A stretch of 64,000 nt of DNA, from positions 41,292-105,291 of the forward strand of contig CALBFE010000016.1 in the NCBI GenBank assembly GCA_937888825.1. The letters are read 5' to 3'. The first letter of the stretch is position 1. Each line of letters begins with the position of its first letter. Below the pieces are notes generated by a model that was not told the origin of the DNA, made no database searches, and saw only the letters and a list, made by a program, of their open reading frames with translations. Of this stretch, positions 1-9,993 are shown in pieces. Both the position numbers and the translations under genes were made by a program. Origin of the DNA: an uncultured Actinomycetes bacterium (lineage in GTDB: Bacteria > Actinomycetota > Actinomycetes > Nanopelagicales > Nanopelagicaceae).

Positions 1-1451
1 ATGACACCAGTAGTCGTCTATACTTCGAACCATTAACTCTGGAAGATGTGATTGAAGTCGTTCATGCTGAGTCACTAGCCGGTCCGGTTCTTGGTGTTAT
101 CACGCAGTTAGGTGGACAGACTCCTCTCGGACTCGCTGCAGGATTAAAGGCTGCTGGAGTCACGATTCTTGGAACATCACCGGATGCGATCAACTTGGCT
201 GAAGAGCGTGGTGCATTTGGAAATATCCTTAAACAGCAGGGCCTAACGGCTCCAGAGTTCGGCATGGCAGCTTCACAGTTAGAAGCGATCACGATTGCGC
301 AAAGAATTGGCTATCCAGTATTAGTGCGTCCTTCCTTTGTTCTGGGTGGTCGCGGCATGGAAATTGTTTATGACGATGCTGCTTTGGGTGGGTTCATCAC
401 GAGAGCGACAGACATAACGCCAGATCATCCAGTCTTGGTTGATAGATTCTTAGATAGCGCCATTGAAATTGATGTTGATGCACTCTTTGATGGAGAGGAG
501 TTATTTTTGGGTGGCGTAATGGAACACATCGAAGAAGCAGGAATTCATAGTGGAGATAGCGCCTGCGTTCTCCCATCTATGACAGTGACACCAGCGCAAC
601 TGGTAGAAATTCGCCAAGCAACTGAGAAGATTGCTCGTGGTGTGGACGTGCGCGGATTAATCAATATTCAGTTCGCTATCGCTGGAAACACTTTGTATGT
701 GCTTGAAGCCAATCCTCGCGCTTCTCGCACAGTCCCATTTGTTTCAAAAGCAACAGGAGTTCCGCTGGCTAAAGCAGCAGCGCGTATTGCAGTTGGTTCA
801 ACGATCGCCCAGCTACGTGAAGAGAAGATTCTTCCAACAACAGGTGATGGAATTGCTAAAGGAATTTCAGTGAAGGAAGCGGTACTTCCATGGAATCGAT
901 TCCGTAGAAGTGATGGTCGCGGAGTCGATTCGGTACTTGGGCCAGAGATGCGCTCTACTGGAGAAGTAATGGGCATCTCTCCAACTTTTGGTGAAAGTTA
1001 TGCCAAGAGTCAGATTGCAGCATTCGGACCCCTACCAAAGTCGGGCACAGTTTTTATCTCCTTGGCCGACAAAGACAAGGAATCTGGTATCCAAGCAGCC
1101 TTAGGCTTGCAAGAGTGCGGATTTAGAATCCTAGCCACGGAGGGAACTGCAGCCTTTTTAAATACGCATGGCGTAACGTGCGTGACTGTGCGAAAGAACT
1201 CCGAGGGTACTGGGCCAATGGGGGAGAGAACCATTGTCGAAATAATCAACTCTGGGGATATTGATTTAGTAATCAACACACCCGTCGGTAGAGGAACGCG
1301 CCAAGATGGCTGGGCGATTCGAACTGCTTCAGTGCAGCGCTCTATTCCAATTATCACCACCACAGCTGGCTTTAGCGCAGCCGTTGAAGGTATACGATTT
1401 TTACAAAGCAACAACCTTTCCATTAAATCTCTGCAAAAGTGGTTGGGTTGA
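1..1451 (+). CDS. carB: carbamoyl-phosphate synthase large subunit (5' truncated by window edge)
   Basis: Makes carbamoyl phosphate from bicarbonate, ATP and ammonia delivered by CarA, feeding pyrimidine and arginine synthesis. The frame is open from base 3 ([13 protein letters not shown], a segment well known in CarB), so the track's GTG at 48 is internal and the gene runs in from outside the window. About 480 of the usual ~1,100 residues are visible: the second ATP-grasp half ([16 protein letters not shown]) and the C-terminal MGS-like allosteric domain (from about [10 protein letters not shown] to [12 protein letters not shown]). One base separates its stop from pyrK, so it heads a carB-pyrK-pyrD-pyrF transcript. 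Confidence 0.97.
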   Translation, partial: DTSSRLYFEPLTLEDVIEVVHAESLAGPVLGVITQLGGQTPLGLAAGLKAAGVTILGTSPDAINLAEERGAFGNILKQQGLTAPEFGMAASQLEAITIAQRIGYPVLVRPSFVLGGRGMEIVYDDAALGGFITRATDITPDHPVLVDRFLDSAIEIDVDALFDGEELFLGGVMEHIEEAGIHSGDSACVLPSMTVTPAQLVEIRQATEKIARGVDVRGLINIQFAIAGNTLYVLEANPRASRTVPFVSKATGVPLAKAAARIAVGSTIAQLREEKILPTTGDGIAKGISVKEAVLPWNRFRRSDGRGVDSVLGPEMRSTGEVMGISPTFGESYAKSQIAAFGPLPKSGTVFISLADKDKESGIQAALGLQECGFRILATEGTAAFLNTHGVTCVTVRKNSEGTGPMGERTIVEIINSGDIDLVINTPVGRGTRQDGWAIRTASVQRSIPIITTTAGFSAAVEGIRFLQSNNLSIKSLQKWLG

Positions 1452-1452
1452 A

Positions 1453-2289
1453 ATGGCTGGCATAAACAAAAGCGCTGCGCAGATTCGCGCAAATGTTGTT
1501 AGTAATAAGCGGGTAGGGCAGTACCACCAACTCATTATCAACATTGGGGATTTAGCTCAAACATGCAGACCTGGAAACTTCGCAGCAATCAATGTTGGCG
1601 GCGAGAATTCACGGATGATTTTGCGCAGAGCTTTCGCAATATCCAGAGTTTCAGCCAATTCGGTCTCTGGCGGAACAATGGAGTTAATCGTTGCTCCCCA
1701 TGGTCAGGGAAGTAAGTGGCTGTGCGCACGAGGTGAAGGTGCGATCTTAGATATCGTCGTTCCACTTGGAACTGCCTTTGGAATTCCAACTGAACCTGTT
1801 CAAGTTTTATTGGTTGGTGGCGGTTATGGCTCAGCGCCTCTTTTTGGTTTAGCTGAAGTTCTCAACGCCAAGGGTTGTCGCGTGGATATGTTGCTTGGGG
1901 CAAGTACGGCGTCAAAGATTTATGCGCCAATGGAAGGCAAGCGCGCGGTTAACTCACTGCGCATCTATACTGAAGATGGTTCTATGGGTCAGAGTGGTCG
2001 TGTAACAGAACCTATTGCTGGACTAATTGCAGATCTCAATATTGCAGTTATTTATTCCTGTGGTCCTATGGCAATGCTGTCAGCTATTGATGAAATCACC
2101 CGCGGTACTGATGTAATCCATCAATGCGCAGTGGAGGAATCAATGGCCTGCGGCATTGGAATTTGCATGACATGCGTATTACCTGTTGCCGATCAAGATG
2201 GAAACATCTCAATGCTGCGCTCATGTATTGATGGGCCAGTAATGGATGGATCTTTTGTGCAGTGGGACAAAGTTGGGAAAGCTCTATGA
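1453..2289 (+). CDS. pyrK: dihydroorotate dehydrogenase electron-transfer subunit PyrK
   Basis: FAD and [2Fe-2S] subunit that passes electrons from class 1B dihydroorotate dehydrogenase to NAD+. The 278-residue protein has a ferredoxin-reductase-like FAD region (MILRRAFAISR), a nucleotide-binding loop (LVGGGYGSAPLFGLA) and the C-terminal cysteine cluster (ESMACGIGICMTC, then RSC) that ligates the iron-sulfur centre. I start at ATG 1453, just after the carB stop, rather than at 1306, where 49 extra codons would lie inside carB. It overlaps pyrD by 4 bases (ATGA), suggesting translational coupling of the two subunits. Confidence 0.93.
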   Translation: MAGINKSAAQIRANVVSNKRVGQYHQLIINIGDLAQTCRPGNFAAINVGGENSRMILRRAFAISRVSANSVSGGTMELIVAPHGQGSKWLCARGEGAILDIVVPLGTAFGIPTEPVQVLLVGGGYGSAPLFGLAEVLNAKGCRVDMLLGASTASKIYAPMEGKRAVNSLRIYTEDGSMGQSGRVTEPIAGLIADLNIAVIYSCGPMAMLSAIDEITRGTDVIHQCAVEESMACGIGICMTCVLPVADQDGNISMLRSCIDGPVMDGSFVQWDKVGKAL

Positions 2290-3224
2290 CGGCTTTAGAT
2301 TTCTCAACGACGCTAGGTAACGCTTGGTTTCCAGCACCGACCTTTACGGCAAGTGGTTGTGCCAGTTCAGGGCGCGAGTTATCTCAATTCTTTGACATCA
2401 CCACAATGGGTGGAGTGGTGACAAAGTCAGTCATGCTCAAAGCCCGTAATGGACGTGCAACACCACGAATGGCTGAAACACCTAGTGGCATGCTCAATTC
2501 CATTGGATTGCAGGGCCCTGGAATAGATGCGTTTCTAGCGAAAGATGTTCCTTATCTTGTTGAACAAAAAGCACGAATAATTATTTCAATTGCAGGTGAA
2601 ACTATTGAAGAGTATTCAACTTTGGCACGGAAATTGCGCTCGGTTTCTGGCATTAGTGCAATAGAAGTCAATATTTCATGTCCCAACGTAGAAAACAGGG
2701 GATTGGTCTTTGCTTGTGACCCTGAGGCATCTAGACGAGTTATCGATGGAGTGCGCAGAACTATTGGCGGTGAGTTACCGATAATTGCGAAGTTATCACC
2801 TGATGTAACTGATCTTGTTTCTATTGCCCGCGGTGTTGTTGATGCTGGCGCAGATGGGTTGGCTTTAATCAACACGGTTTTGGGGATGGTTATCAATCTA
2901 GACACCATGCGCCCACACCTGGGTGGTAAAACGGGCGGTTTATCTGGTCCAGCTATAAAGCCAATTGCAGTTAGAGCGGTTTATCAAGTCCACGCTGAGA
3001 TGCCACAAGTTCCAATCCTTGGCATGGGCGGTATTTCTAGCGGACGTGATGCTCTTGAGATGATTGCCGCTGGTGCTAGCGGAGTGTCAATTGGAACAGC
3101 CAGTTTTGGTAATCCAACTGCGATTGTGTCGATTCAAAATGAACTCAGAGATCTCTTGATAGCTAAAGGATTTACTTCATTGCGCCAAGCAATTGGTTAT
3201 GCACACAGACCGGAGAGCGAGTAG
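2286..3224 (+). CDS. pyrD: dihydroorotate dehydrogenase, class 1B catalytic subunit
   Basis: Oxidises dihydroorotate to orotate in pyrimidine synthesis. FMN-binding TIM barrel of 312 residues. The class 1 active-site loop is visible (VNISCPNVENRG, with the catalytic Cys), as are the FMN phosphate site segments near the end (GMGGISSGRDALEMIAAGAS). The start is ATG 2286, which overlaps the pyrK stop; the track start 2262 lies in pyrK. Pairing with PyrK marks it as the NAD-linked 1B type rather than the membrane quinone-linked class 2 enzyme I would expect in mycobacteria-like actinobacteria. Confidence 0.94.
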   Translation: MTALDFSTTLGNAWFPAPTFTASGCASSGRELSQFFDITTMGGVVTKSVMLKARNGRATPRMAETPSGMLNSIGLQGPGIDAFLAKDVPYLVEQKARIIISIAGETIEEYSTLARKLRSVSGISAIEVNISCPNVENRGLVFACDPEASRRVIDGVRRTIGGELPIIAKLSPDVTDLVSIARGVVDAGADGLALINTVLGMVINLDTMRPHLGGKTGGLSGPAIKPIAVRAVYQVHAEMPQVPILGMGGISSGRDALEMIAAGASGVSIGTASFGNPTAIVSIQNELRDLLIAKGFTSLRQAIGYAHRPESE

Positions 3225-3227
3225 GAA

Positions 3228-3935
3228 ATGAATAAGCCAGCACCTATTGTTCTCGCCGTTGATACCAGTGATTTAGATATTGCCAAGCAATGGGTTAATG
3301 CAACTGATGGGGTTATCTCAGTTGTTAAATTGGGTTTAGAGTTTTATACAACTTTTGGAAACGACGGTATTAAAGCGATAGCAGAGAGTTGTGCTACTGA
3401 TATTTTTCTAGATTTGAAGCTTCACGACATTCCACATACTGTTGCTGCAGCCGCTCGTGCTGTTTCAATCTTGAGGCCTAAGTTTCTCACCGTGCATGCA
3501 TCAGGCGGAAGTGCGATGGTCCAGGCAGCAGCAGATGCAATACCTGCAACTCACATTACAGGTGTGACTATTTTGACTTCGCTCTCTGAAAGAGACGTTA
3601 CGGATATTGGATTCAAATCGCACGCCTTAGATTCAGCCGTTGGCCTGGCAAAAGTAGCCGTAGCGGGAGGAGCCAGGGCAATTGTCTGCTCACCGCTTGA
3701 AATCTTGGCCATTCGCGAAAATCTTGGCGGTGACATAACCATCATCACCCCGGGGGTTAGACCAGCGGACTCTGCTGGCGGTGATGACCAAGCGAGAACT
3801 ATGACACCGCGTGAAGCAATCGATCGCGGAGCAAACTATGTCGTTATTGGCCGTCCGATAACGCAAAGTTTTGTAAATGGTGCTCAAGCCATGCGTGAGC
3901 GAGCAATAGAGCTTGCTGAGCAGATTCTCAATTAA
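3228..3935 (+). CDS. pyrF: orotidine 5'-phosphate decarboxylase (PyrF type 1)
   Basis: Decarboxylates OMP to UMP, the last step of de novo pyrimidine synthesis. The 235-residue protein carries the catalytic D-K-D motif in its type 1 form (FLDLKLHDIPHT), the TVHASGG strand and a C-terminal phosphate-binding segment (VVIGRPIT). Many actinobacteria instead carry the longer type 2 enzyme. It follows pyrD after a 3-base gap and closes the pyrimidine gene run. Confidence 0.95.
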   Translation: MNKPAPIVLAVDTSDLDIAKQWVNATDGVISVVKLGLEFYTTFGNDGIKAIAESCATDIFLDLKLHDIPHTVAAAARAVSILRPKFLTVHASGGSAMVQAAADAIPATHITGVTILTSLSERDVTDIGFKSHALDSAVGLAKVAVAGGARAIVCSPLEILAIRENLGGDITIITPGVRPADSAGGDDQARTMTPREAIDRGANYVVIGRPITQSFVNGAQAMRERAIELAEQILN

Positions 3936-3948
3936 CTACGCATGCGGT

Positions 3949-3954
3949 TAGGGT
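3949..3954 (+). promoter_or_regulatory. -10 element TAGGGT of the mIHF-gmk gene
   Basis: TAGGGT fits TANNNT and lies exactly six bases before the ATG at 3961, so the start codon would be the transcript 5' end (leaderless). Confidence 0.5.
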
Positions 3955-3960
3955 TAGCCC

Positions 3961-4833
3961 ATGGGAGCACCTCCAGTATTAACGCCACAGCAGCGCGCTG
4001 ATGCGCTAGCAAAGGCTGCAGCTTCCAGAAAACGGCGTGCAGAGGTTAAGTCAAAGATTAAATCGGGCGACTACACAATCGATACAGTTCTTGAACTAGC
4101 GCAAAACGATGATGCTGTAGCAAAAATGCGAGTGCGAGAACTATTGGAGGCACTCTCGGGCGTTGGAAAAGTGAGAGCACAAAGCCTTATGGAGAGATTA
4201 AATATCTCACCAACCCGTAGAATTGCAGGACTTGGTCGCCATCAAATTAAGGAACTTCGTAGCGAATTTATGAAAAGCACACATGCAGTTCGTCCTGGCA
4301 AACTTATTGTTCTCTCCGGTCCAGGGGGAGTAGGCAAAAGCACGGTTGCTGCTCTACTTCGTAAATCAGGAGACTTTTGGGTCAGTGTTTCGGCAACAAC
4401 TAGACAACCGCGAAACAATGAGCTTAACGGAATTGATTATTTCTTCATTTCAAGTGAAGAATTTGATCGCAGAATCAAAGAGGATGAGTTCTTAGAATGG
4501 GCCCAATTTGCTGGAAATCGTTATGGCACACCCAGTGTTGAAGTGCAGGATGCACTTTTGCGTGGCGAGAATGTGTTGCTTGAGATTGAAATCGATGGTG
4601 CAAAGCAAGTTAAAGCACATCTGCCACAAGCAATTCTCGTATTTCTAGAGCCACCTTCATGGGAGGAGTTAGTAGCTCGTCTTGAAGGGCGGGGAACCGA
4701 TGATCCAGAGAGAAGGGCTCAGCGGTTGCAGTTGGCCCAAGAAGAGCTTGCTGCAGCCTCATTTTTCGATCATGTCATCGTAAATGACGCCGTCGAGCGG
4801 GTCGTTGCACAACTGGTATCATTGGCCTCTTGA
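3961..4833 (+). CDS. gmk: fused actinobacterial integration host factor (mIHF) - guanylate kinase
   Basis: One uninterrupted 290-codon frame carries two proteins that are separate neighbours in other actinobacteria. Residues ~1-103 look like mIHF, the nucleoid DNA-binding protein (basic start, then [20 protein letters not shown] in an H2TH-like region, then [11 protein letters not shown]). Residues ~111-290 are guanylate kinase, which phosphorylates GMP to GDP: P-loop [10 protein letters not shown] at ~119-128, GMP-site segment SATTRQPR, then GIDYFF and [13 protein letters not shown]. There is no stop or internal frameshift at the join ([16 protein letters not shown]). It lies between pyrF and rpoZ as mihF and gmk do elsewhere. 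An internal ATG at residue 104 could also yield free kinase. Confidence 0.92.
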   Translation: MGAPPVLTPQQRADALAKAAASRKRRAEVKSKIKSGDYTIDTVLELAQNDDAVAKMRVRELLEALSGVGKVRAQSLMERLNISPTRRIAGLGRHQIKELRSEFMKSTHAVRPGKLIVLSGPGGVGKSTVAALLRKSGDFWVSVSATTRQPRNNELNGIDYFFISSEEFDRRIKEDEFLEWAQFAGNRYGTPSVEVQDALLRGENVLLEIEIDGAKQVKAHLPQAILVFLEPPSWEELVARLEGRGTDDPERRAQRLQLAQEELAAASFFDHVIVNDAVERVVAQLVSLAS

Positions 4834-4882
4834 GTCCGCAGACGGATTCTCACAGCAGACTAGATTTAAGCGGGGTATAAAC

Positions 4883-5131
4883 ATGGATGGCATTACAAAT
4901 CCACCTATTGATGAACTTCTAGACAAGAGCGGCTCTAAGTACAGTTTAGTTTTGTATGCAGCTAAGCGTGCTCGTCAGATCAATGCGTATTACTCACAGC
5001 TAGGCGAAGGTCTTCTTGAGTATGTTGGACCGCTAGTGGAGACACATATTCATGAGAAGCCATTATCAATCGCACTTCGCGAGATAAATGAAGGCTTACT
5101 CACGATTGAAAATCTAGAACCAACAGCTTAA
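4883..5131 (+). CDS. rpoZ: RNA polymerase omega subunit
   Basis: Small subunit that chaperones the beta' subunit of RNA polymerase. It has 82 residues from ATG 4883; the track start at 4784 would run into gmk. The omega signature is visible: [29 protein letters not shown], quoted here only as its first part ([15 protein letters not shown]) followed by AAKRARQIN, and a conserved tail [13 protein letters not shown]. It lies between gmk and coaBC, the standard actinobacterial order. Confidence 0.94.
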   Translation: MDGITNPPIDELLDKSGSKYSLVLYAAKRARQINAYYSQLGEGLLEYVGPLVETHIHEKPLSIALREINEGLLTIENLEPTA

Positions 5132-5142
5132 GTACTAGGTCT

Positions 5143-6327
5143 ATGAGCGCCACTAACCGCGAGGTTATCCTCGGTATCGGTGGTGGAATTGCTGCATATA
5201 AATCCGCTGACCTATTGCGACGCCTGCAAGACAATGGCTTCGCCGTAACTGTTGTTCCAACCCCTAATTCACTCAACTTTGTTGGTGTAGCAACGTGGCA
5301 AGCTCTCTCTGGTCGTCCAGTAACAACACAGGTGTGGGAAGACGTAGATCAAGTTCGACATATCTCTTTAGCAAAGCTCGCCGATTTCTTTATTATCGCT
5401 CCAGCAACGGCAGATTTGATTGCACGATTAGCGATGGGCCGGGCCGATGATTTACTCACCAACCTCGTCTTAGCTAGCGCAGTTCCAAAGTTAGTTGTTC
5501 CAGCGATGCATCCGTCGATGTGGCTGGATCCAGCAACGGTTGCAAACATTTCAACGTTGCGAGCTCGTGGTTTTGTTGTCATGGAACCCGAAATTGGACG
5601 TTTAACTGGATCTGACTCAGGTCAAGGGCGTTTCCCGCAGACCCAAGTGATAATCGATAAATTCTTTGCGATGAGTGGAATCAAACGCGACCTTGTTGGC
5701 AAAAAGGTTTTAGTTACAGCCGGGGGAACACGTGAAGCTATTGATCCCGTGCGCTACATTGGAAATAGATCTTCGGGAAAGCAAGGGGTTGCTGTTGCCA
5801 AAGCTGCGGCTGCACGTGGTGCCACGGTGCATCTGATTGCCGCCAATGTTGATGTAGCTGATTGTGATGGGGTGATGACAACGCATGTTGAAAGTGCAGA
5901 GCAGATGCTAGCTGAATTAGAGAAAAGCTTTACTGACACTGACATCTTGGTGATGAGCGCAGCGGTTGCCGATGCTAAACCTAGGAACAGTTCAATAGAA
6001 AAAATTGATAAGAGTGATTTTACCTCTATAGATTTGCAAGTTAATCCTGATCTTCTAGCTACTTTGTCAGCAAAGAAAACCAAGCAAGTGATGGTTGGAT
6101 TTGCAGCTCAAACTAGCGAACTGATTGCATCTGCTAAATCTAAACTCATCTCTAAAGGCTTGGACCTCATATATGTCAATGATGTCACCGGAGGAGCTAT
6201 TTTTGGTCAGGACGAGACTGAGGGTACGATCGTGCTTCGCAATGGGGGATTAATCCCTATCGCACGGCAATCTAAAGACACGCTTGCCCATCATCTACTC
6301 GATTATGCTCTTGAGCAGTTAGGTTAG
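5143..6327 (+). CDS. coaBC: bifunctional phosphopantothenoylcysteine decarboxylase / phosphopantothenate-cysteine ligase
   Basis: Performs two consecutive steps of coenzyme A synthesis. The N-terminal CoaC flavoprotein half opens with [20 protein letters not shown] and carries the PAMHPSM loop (PAMNxxM in most enzymes, here with His). The C-terminal CoaB half has the [20 protein letters not shown] nucleotide site and later [14 protein letters not shown]. At 394 residues it has normal length. It sits 11 bases after rpoZ and 4 before metK. Confidence 0.96.
   Translation: MSATNREVILGIGGGIAAYKSADLLRRLQDNGFAVTVVPTPNSLNFVGVATWQALSGRPVTTQVWEDVDQVRHISLAKLADFFIIAPATADLIARLAMGRADDLLTNLVLASAVPKLVVPAMHPSMWLDPATVANISTLRARGFVVMEPEIGRLTGSDSGQGRFPQTQVIIDKFFAMSGIKRDLVGKKVLVTAGGTREAIDPVRYIGNRSSGKQGVAVAKAAAARGATVHLIAANVDVADCDGVMTTHVESAEQMLAELEKSFTDTDILVMSAAVADAKPRNSSIEKIDKSDFTSIDLQVNPDLLATLSAKKTKQVMVGFAAQTSELIASAKSKLISKGLDLIYVNDVTGGAIFGQDETEGTIVLRNGGLIPIARQSKDTLAHHLLDYALEQLG
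6320..6325 (+). promoter_or_regulatory. -10 element TAGGTT of metK
   Basis: TAGGTT (TANNNT) lies inside the last codons of coaBC, exactly six bases before the metK ATG, implying an additional leaderless promoter inside the operon. Confidence 0.45.
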
Positions 6328-6331
6328 GACA

Positions 6332-7522
6332 ATGTCACAACGTCTATTCACATCAGAATCTGTAACTGAGGGCCATCCGGACAAGATTGCAGATGCAATC
6401 TCTGATGCCGTTCTGGATTCTTTACTATCGCAAGATAGAAAGTCGCGCGTAGCAGTAGAAACACTCATCACAACTGGACAAGTCCACGTTGCTGGTGAAG
6501 TTACAACTGATGGTTATGCCGATGTTATGGGAATTGTTCGCGATACTGTTTTAAATATTGGTTATGACTCATCGGAAAAGGGTTTCGACGGCAATAGCTG
6601 TGGAGTATCTATCTCAATTGGCCAGCAATCTCAGGATATTGCGCAAGGCGTTGATGACGCATACGAGCATCGCGTTGGTTCACAAGTAGACCCACTAGAT
6701 CTACAAGGTGCTGGCGATCAAGGTTTGATGTTTGGTTACGCTTGTGATGATACGAAAGAATTGATGCCCCTTCCTATCTGGTTAGCACACGCTCTTGCTC
6801 AACAGTTAACTAAGGTGCGAAAGTCTGGATTACTGCCTTATCTTCGCCCAGATGGAAAGACTCAAGTGACCATTGAATATGATGGTGACCGCGCAGTAGC
6901 GCTAAATACTGTCGTTATTTCAAGTCAGCATGCTGAAGAAGTAGATGTCGTAAAGCAGCTCACTCCTGAAATTATTGAGCATGTTATTGACCCAATCTTG
7001 GCAACAATCGATTTACCCCGTAAAGATTTGCGCACATTAATTAACCCAACTGGTCGTTTCGTCATTGGTGGTCCTATGGGAGATGCCGGCTTAACTGGGC
7101 GCAAGATTATTGTTGATACTTACGGTGGAATGGCGCGCCACGGTGGGGGAGCATTTAGTGGTAAAGATCCATCTAAGGTGGATCGTTCTGCGGCATATGC
7201 AATGCGATGGGTTGCAAAGAACGTAGTTGCAGCTGGTTTGGCTAGACGCTGTGAAGTACAGGTTGCGTACGCAATTGGTAAGGCGCAGCCTGTAGGAGTA
7301 TTTGTTGAAACTTTCGGAACCGAAACAGTCCCTGTATCTAAGATTCAAAACGCAGTGACAACTGTTTTTGATCTTCGACCAGCTGCCATCATTCGCGATT
7401 TAGATCTATTGCGTCCTATCTATTCACTTACAAGTGCCTACGGACACTTTGGCCGCGAACTTCCAGAGTTTGTTTGGGAACGTACTAATCGTGTTTCAGA
7501 ACTGCAAAACGCAATTAAGTAA
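6332..7522 (+). CDS. metK: S-adenosylmethionine synthetase
   Basis: Makes S-adenosylmethionine from methionine and ATP. The 396-residue protein contains the family marks [20 protein letters not shown] near the N-terminus, [32 protein letters not shown] and the P-loop-like [16 protein letters not shown]. No SAM riboswitch is present upstream, because the gene follows coaBC after only 4 bases. The cytosolic enzyme supplies methyl groups for the methyltransferases in this window (RsmB, TrmI, TlyA). Confidence 0.98.
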   Translation: MSQRLFTSESVTEGHPDKIADAISDAVLDSLLSQDRKSRVAVETLITTGQVHVAGEVTTDGYADVMGIVRDTVLNIGYDSSEKGFDGNSCGVSISIGQQSQDIAQGVDDAYEHRVGSQVDPLDLQGAGDQGLMFGYACDDTKELMPLPIWLAHALAQQLTKVRKSGLLPYLRPDGKTQVTIEYDGDRAVALNTVVISSQHAEEVDVVKQLTPEIIEHVIDPILATIDLPRKDLRTLINPTGRFVIGGPMGDAGLTGRKIIVDTYGGMARHGGGAFSGKDPSKVDRSAAYAMRWVAKNVVAAGLARRCEVQVAYAIGKAQPVGVFVETFGTETVPVSKIQNAVTTVFDLRPAAIIRDLDLLRPIYSLTSAYGHFGRELPEFVWERTNRVSELQNAIK

Positions 7523-7527
7523 GCACT

Positions 7528-9411
7528 GTGGCAACGCCACGGCTATTTAGACTTAAGTCGCAGATTGCACCTGCGCATAGTGGTCCTGTGGCAACAGATT
7601 TACCGTATGCACGAGTCTGGGTTGATACAGGTGTGTTTCATCTAGATACCCCATATGACTATGAAGTCCCAGAAAAATATTCTCATTTGGTTAGAACTGG
7701 CGTACGTGTGCAAGTTCCCTTTGGAAGTCGCGAAGTAGAGGGTTTAGTCATTCAACGCGTTGTAGTTCCATACATCACTAATGGTTTGAAATCAATCACA
7801 AAAGTACTCTCACCACACCCTGTTGCTACAACTAAATCGTTAGAGCTAATTGCTCAATGCGCGCAGCGGTGGGCTACAAATCCTTGGGATGTAATACGAA
7901 GTGCTATACCTGCCCGAGTTGCGGCCGTCGATAAGGCCTATGTTTCTAAGGAGTTGCAGGTATCTCGATCAAATAATGAGGCTGATTTATCTTTTCGAGC
8001 ATTTGAACCTCATGATTCTGCATATGCGCAGGTAGCACTCATCGCACGTGAGGCAAGCAGAAAGGGGCAGGTATTAATTGTTGCTCCAGATGAGCGTGAC
8101 ATTCTTGCAATTATTGCCCAGCTCAATGGAGTAGCGGCGTCGATTTTACGTATTGATAGTGGTGCCCCACGTAATGAGAGATACCAGAATTTCTTACACT
8201 CCTTGGAATCTAATAATCAGATTATTATCGGCTCTAGAAGTGCGATATTTACTCCGCTAGCACCAGGATCCGCTCTCATTGTTTTCAAGGAGTCATCTCC
8301 AGATCTCTATGAAGTACGCTCACCGGCCTGGAACGCCCGCGATGTTGCATTAATGCGCAAGTCAATAGATTCTCTCCGGATTATCTTTACCGGATACGTC
8401 CCCTCATTAGATATTTCTGCGCTCATTGATACAAAGAGAATTAGCTATTTGAACTCCAATTCAAAGATCTCGGTAAAAGCATTCACGCCGGTAGATTCTT
8501 CACTACTTCCAGGCCGAATATTTAGCGACATACGCTCGAGTATTTCTCAAGGCCCGGTTCTTTTCCTCTTGCCTCGCAAGGGTTACGCCAATGGAATTCT
8601 TTGTGCGCATTGCAAGAATGTCGCTTTGTGTTCGTGTGGGGGACGACTACATCTGACAAGCAAAAGCGCTGATCCTGCTTGTCGAATCTGTGGCACATTG
8701 ACGAAGGGCTGGAAGTGCAGTTTTTGTACAAGAGATAAGAAGTTTGTAGTGTCCCGAGGGATTGAACGTGCACAAGAGGAAATAGCTCGTGCTTTTCCTA
8801 ACACCCCCATTGTTCTTTCCTTTGGCGATGTCATTAAGGATCACGTTGAATCGAAGCCGTGTATTGTTTTGGCAACCCCGGGTGCAGTTCCACAAGTGAG
8901 TGGGGGATACAGCGCAGTGGTAGTTCTTGAAGGCCTTTCATACTTTAGTCATGATGATTTGCGGGCTAATGAGAGGGCTAATGAGTTTTTCTTTGAGGTT
9001 TCAGGTTCGGTGAAGAAAGGGGGAGTAGTTCTACTTGCGATAGATGATTCTCACCCTATTGTTTCCAGTTTGATTCGTTGGAATCCTTCTACTATCTTGA
9101 AGCGCGAATTAGCGCAACGATCTGAGATTTCTTTCCCACCATCAGTTAATAGCGCTGTCATGATTCTTCCAACTTCGCAGGCAAGTCCAATCGTCGCTGG
9201 CATCAATAGAGCGATCTCTGATTCTCGTTTAGCCAGTGATACGAGAGTGTTAGGGCCAACTAAAATTGATGGTGAATCAAGTAAAGTCGTGATTCTTTAC
9301 TCATCAGATTCAAGGCCAGCTTTAACGGCGTTTTTACATGAGCTGATGCGACGCAGAAGTATCGCTAAGAAGTCGGATTCCAGCCTTCGAATCGATCCAT
9401 ATTCACTTTAG
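7528..9411 (+). CDS. priA: PriA-like primosomal protein N', probably not an active helicase
   Basis: Replication-restart protein. The 627-residue protein starts at GTG 7528. The N-terminal PriA DNA-binding domain is clear (ARVWVDTGVFHLDTPYDYEVP), and a zinc-binding cysteine cluster is retained (CAHCKNVALCSCGG, then CRICG and CSFC). The helicase motifs are eroded: no GxGKT Walker A exists in the expected stretch (EASRKGQVLIVAPDERD) and the DEEH box has become KESS. Actinobacterial PriA proteins are known to lack these motifs, so this is a family trait and the protein probably acts as a loading scaffold. It follows metK after 5 bases. Confidence 0.9.
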   Translation: MATPRLFRLKSQIAPAHSGPVATDLPYARVWVDTGVFHLDTPYDYEVPEKYSHLVRTGVRVQVPFGSREVEGLVIQRVVVPYITNGLKSITKVLSPHPVATTKSLELIAQCAQRWATNPWDVIRSAIPARVAAVDKAYVSKELQVSRSNNEADLSFRAFEPHDSAYAQVALIAREASRKGQVLIVAPDERDILAIIAQLNGVAASILRIDSGAPRNERYQNFLHSLESNNQIIIGSRSAIFTPLAPGSALIVFKESSPDLYEVRSPAWNARDVALMRKSIDSLRIIFTGYVPSLDISALIDTKRISYLNSNSKISVKAFTPVDSSLLPGRIFSDIRSSISQGPVLFLLPRKGYANGILCAHCKNVALCSCGGRLHLTSKSADPACRICGTLTKGWKCSFCTRDKKFVVSRGIERAQEEIARAFPNTPIVLSFGDVIKDHVESKPCIVLATPGAVPQVSGGYSAVVVLEGLSYFSHDDLRANERANEFFFEVSGSVKKGGVVLLAIDDSHPIVSSLIRWNPSTILKRELAQRSEISFPPSVNSAVMILPTSQASPIVAGINRAISDSRLASDTRVLGPTKIDGESSKVVILYSSDSRPALTAFLHELMRRRSIAKKSDSSLRIDPYSL

Positions 9412-9420
9412 TATTTTTGA

Positions 9421-9426
9421 TAGACT
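9421..9426 (+). promoter_or_regulatory. -10 element TAGACT of def
   Basis: TAGACT lies exactly six bases before the def ATG (9433), in the 21-base priA-def gap; it predicts a leaderless def-fmt-rsmB transcript. Confidence 0.5.
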
Positions 9427-9432
9427 TCAGAC

Positions 9433-9993
9433 ATGTCGATTCAAGAAATTCGTTTATTCGGTGACCCAGTGCTTTTAACGCCGGCATCACCTGTAGTCGA
9501 CTTTGATAAAGAGCTCCGCAAGTTGGTTGCAGATCTCACCGACACAATGCTGGAAGCTCCTGGTGCTGGCCTTGCCGCACCGCAAATAGGGGTTCCTTTG
9601 CGAGTGTTTACTTGGCACGTAGATGATGTTCTGGGGCATTTAATTAATCCAACTCTCTCACTTGGTGAGGAGATTCAAGATGGTGAAGAAGGTTGTCTTT
9701 CATTTCCTGAGCTGCGCTATGACGCAAAGCGCGCAATGAATGCAGTTGCTAGGGGCTTTAATATGTTTGGTGAACCTGTTGTAATCGAAGGTACTGAATT
9801 CTTAGCACGCGCTTTACAACATGAAACTGACCATCTCGATGGCATTCTTTTTATAGATCGCTTATCCCCAGAAGTTCGCAAGTTAGCTATGCGTGAAATT
9901 CGTGAATCAGAATGGTTCAACGCACAGAGTGAAAGTGGCACTACACCAAATATTAAGACGTCACCGCACTCGCTTTTCGGACGGAATACTTAA
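9433..9993 (+). CDS. def: peptide deformylase
   Basis: Removes the formyl group from the N-terminal methionine of new proteins. All three metalloprotease motifs are present: GAGLAAPQIG, EEGCLSFPE (usually EGCLS[VF]P) and the metal-binding QHETDHLDG. It has 186 residues, with a short polar C-terminal tail after the last motif. Its stop shares a base with the fmt start (TAATG), so the enzyme pair that adds and removes the formyl group is co-translated. Confidence 0.97.
   Translation: MSIQEIRLFGDPVLLTPASPVVDFDKELRKLVADLTDTMLEAPGAGLAAPQIGVPLRVFTWHVDDVLGHLINPTLSLGEEIQDGEEGCLSFPELRYDAKRAMNAVARGFNMFGEPVVIEGTEFLARALQHETDHLDGILFIDRLSPEVRKLAMREIRESEWFNAQSESGTTPNIKTSPHSLFGRNT

Noticed and set aside
1010-1492. 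160-residue minus-strand ORF opposite carB
   Set aside because: Shadow of carB; no family resemblance and it crosses the carB-pyrK junction.
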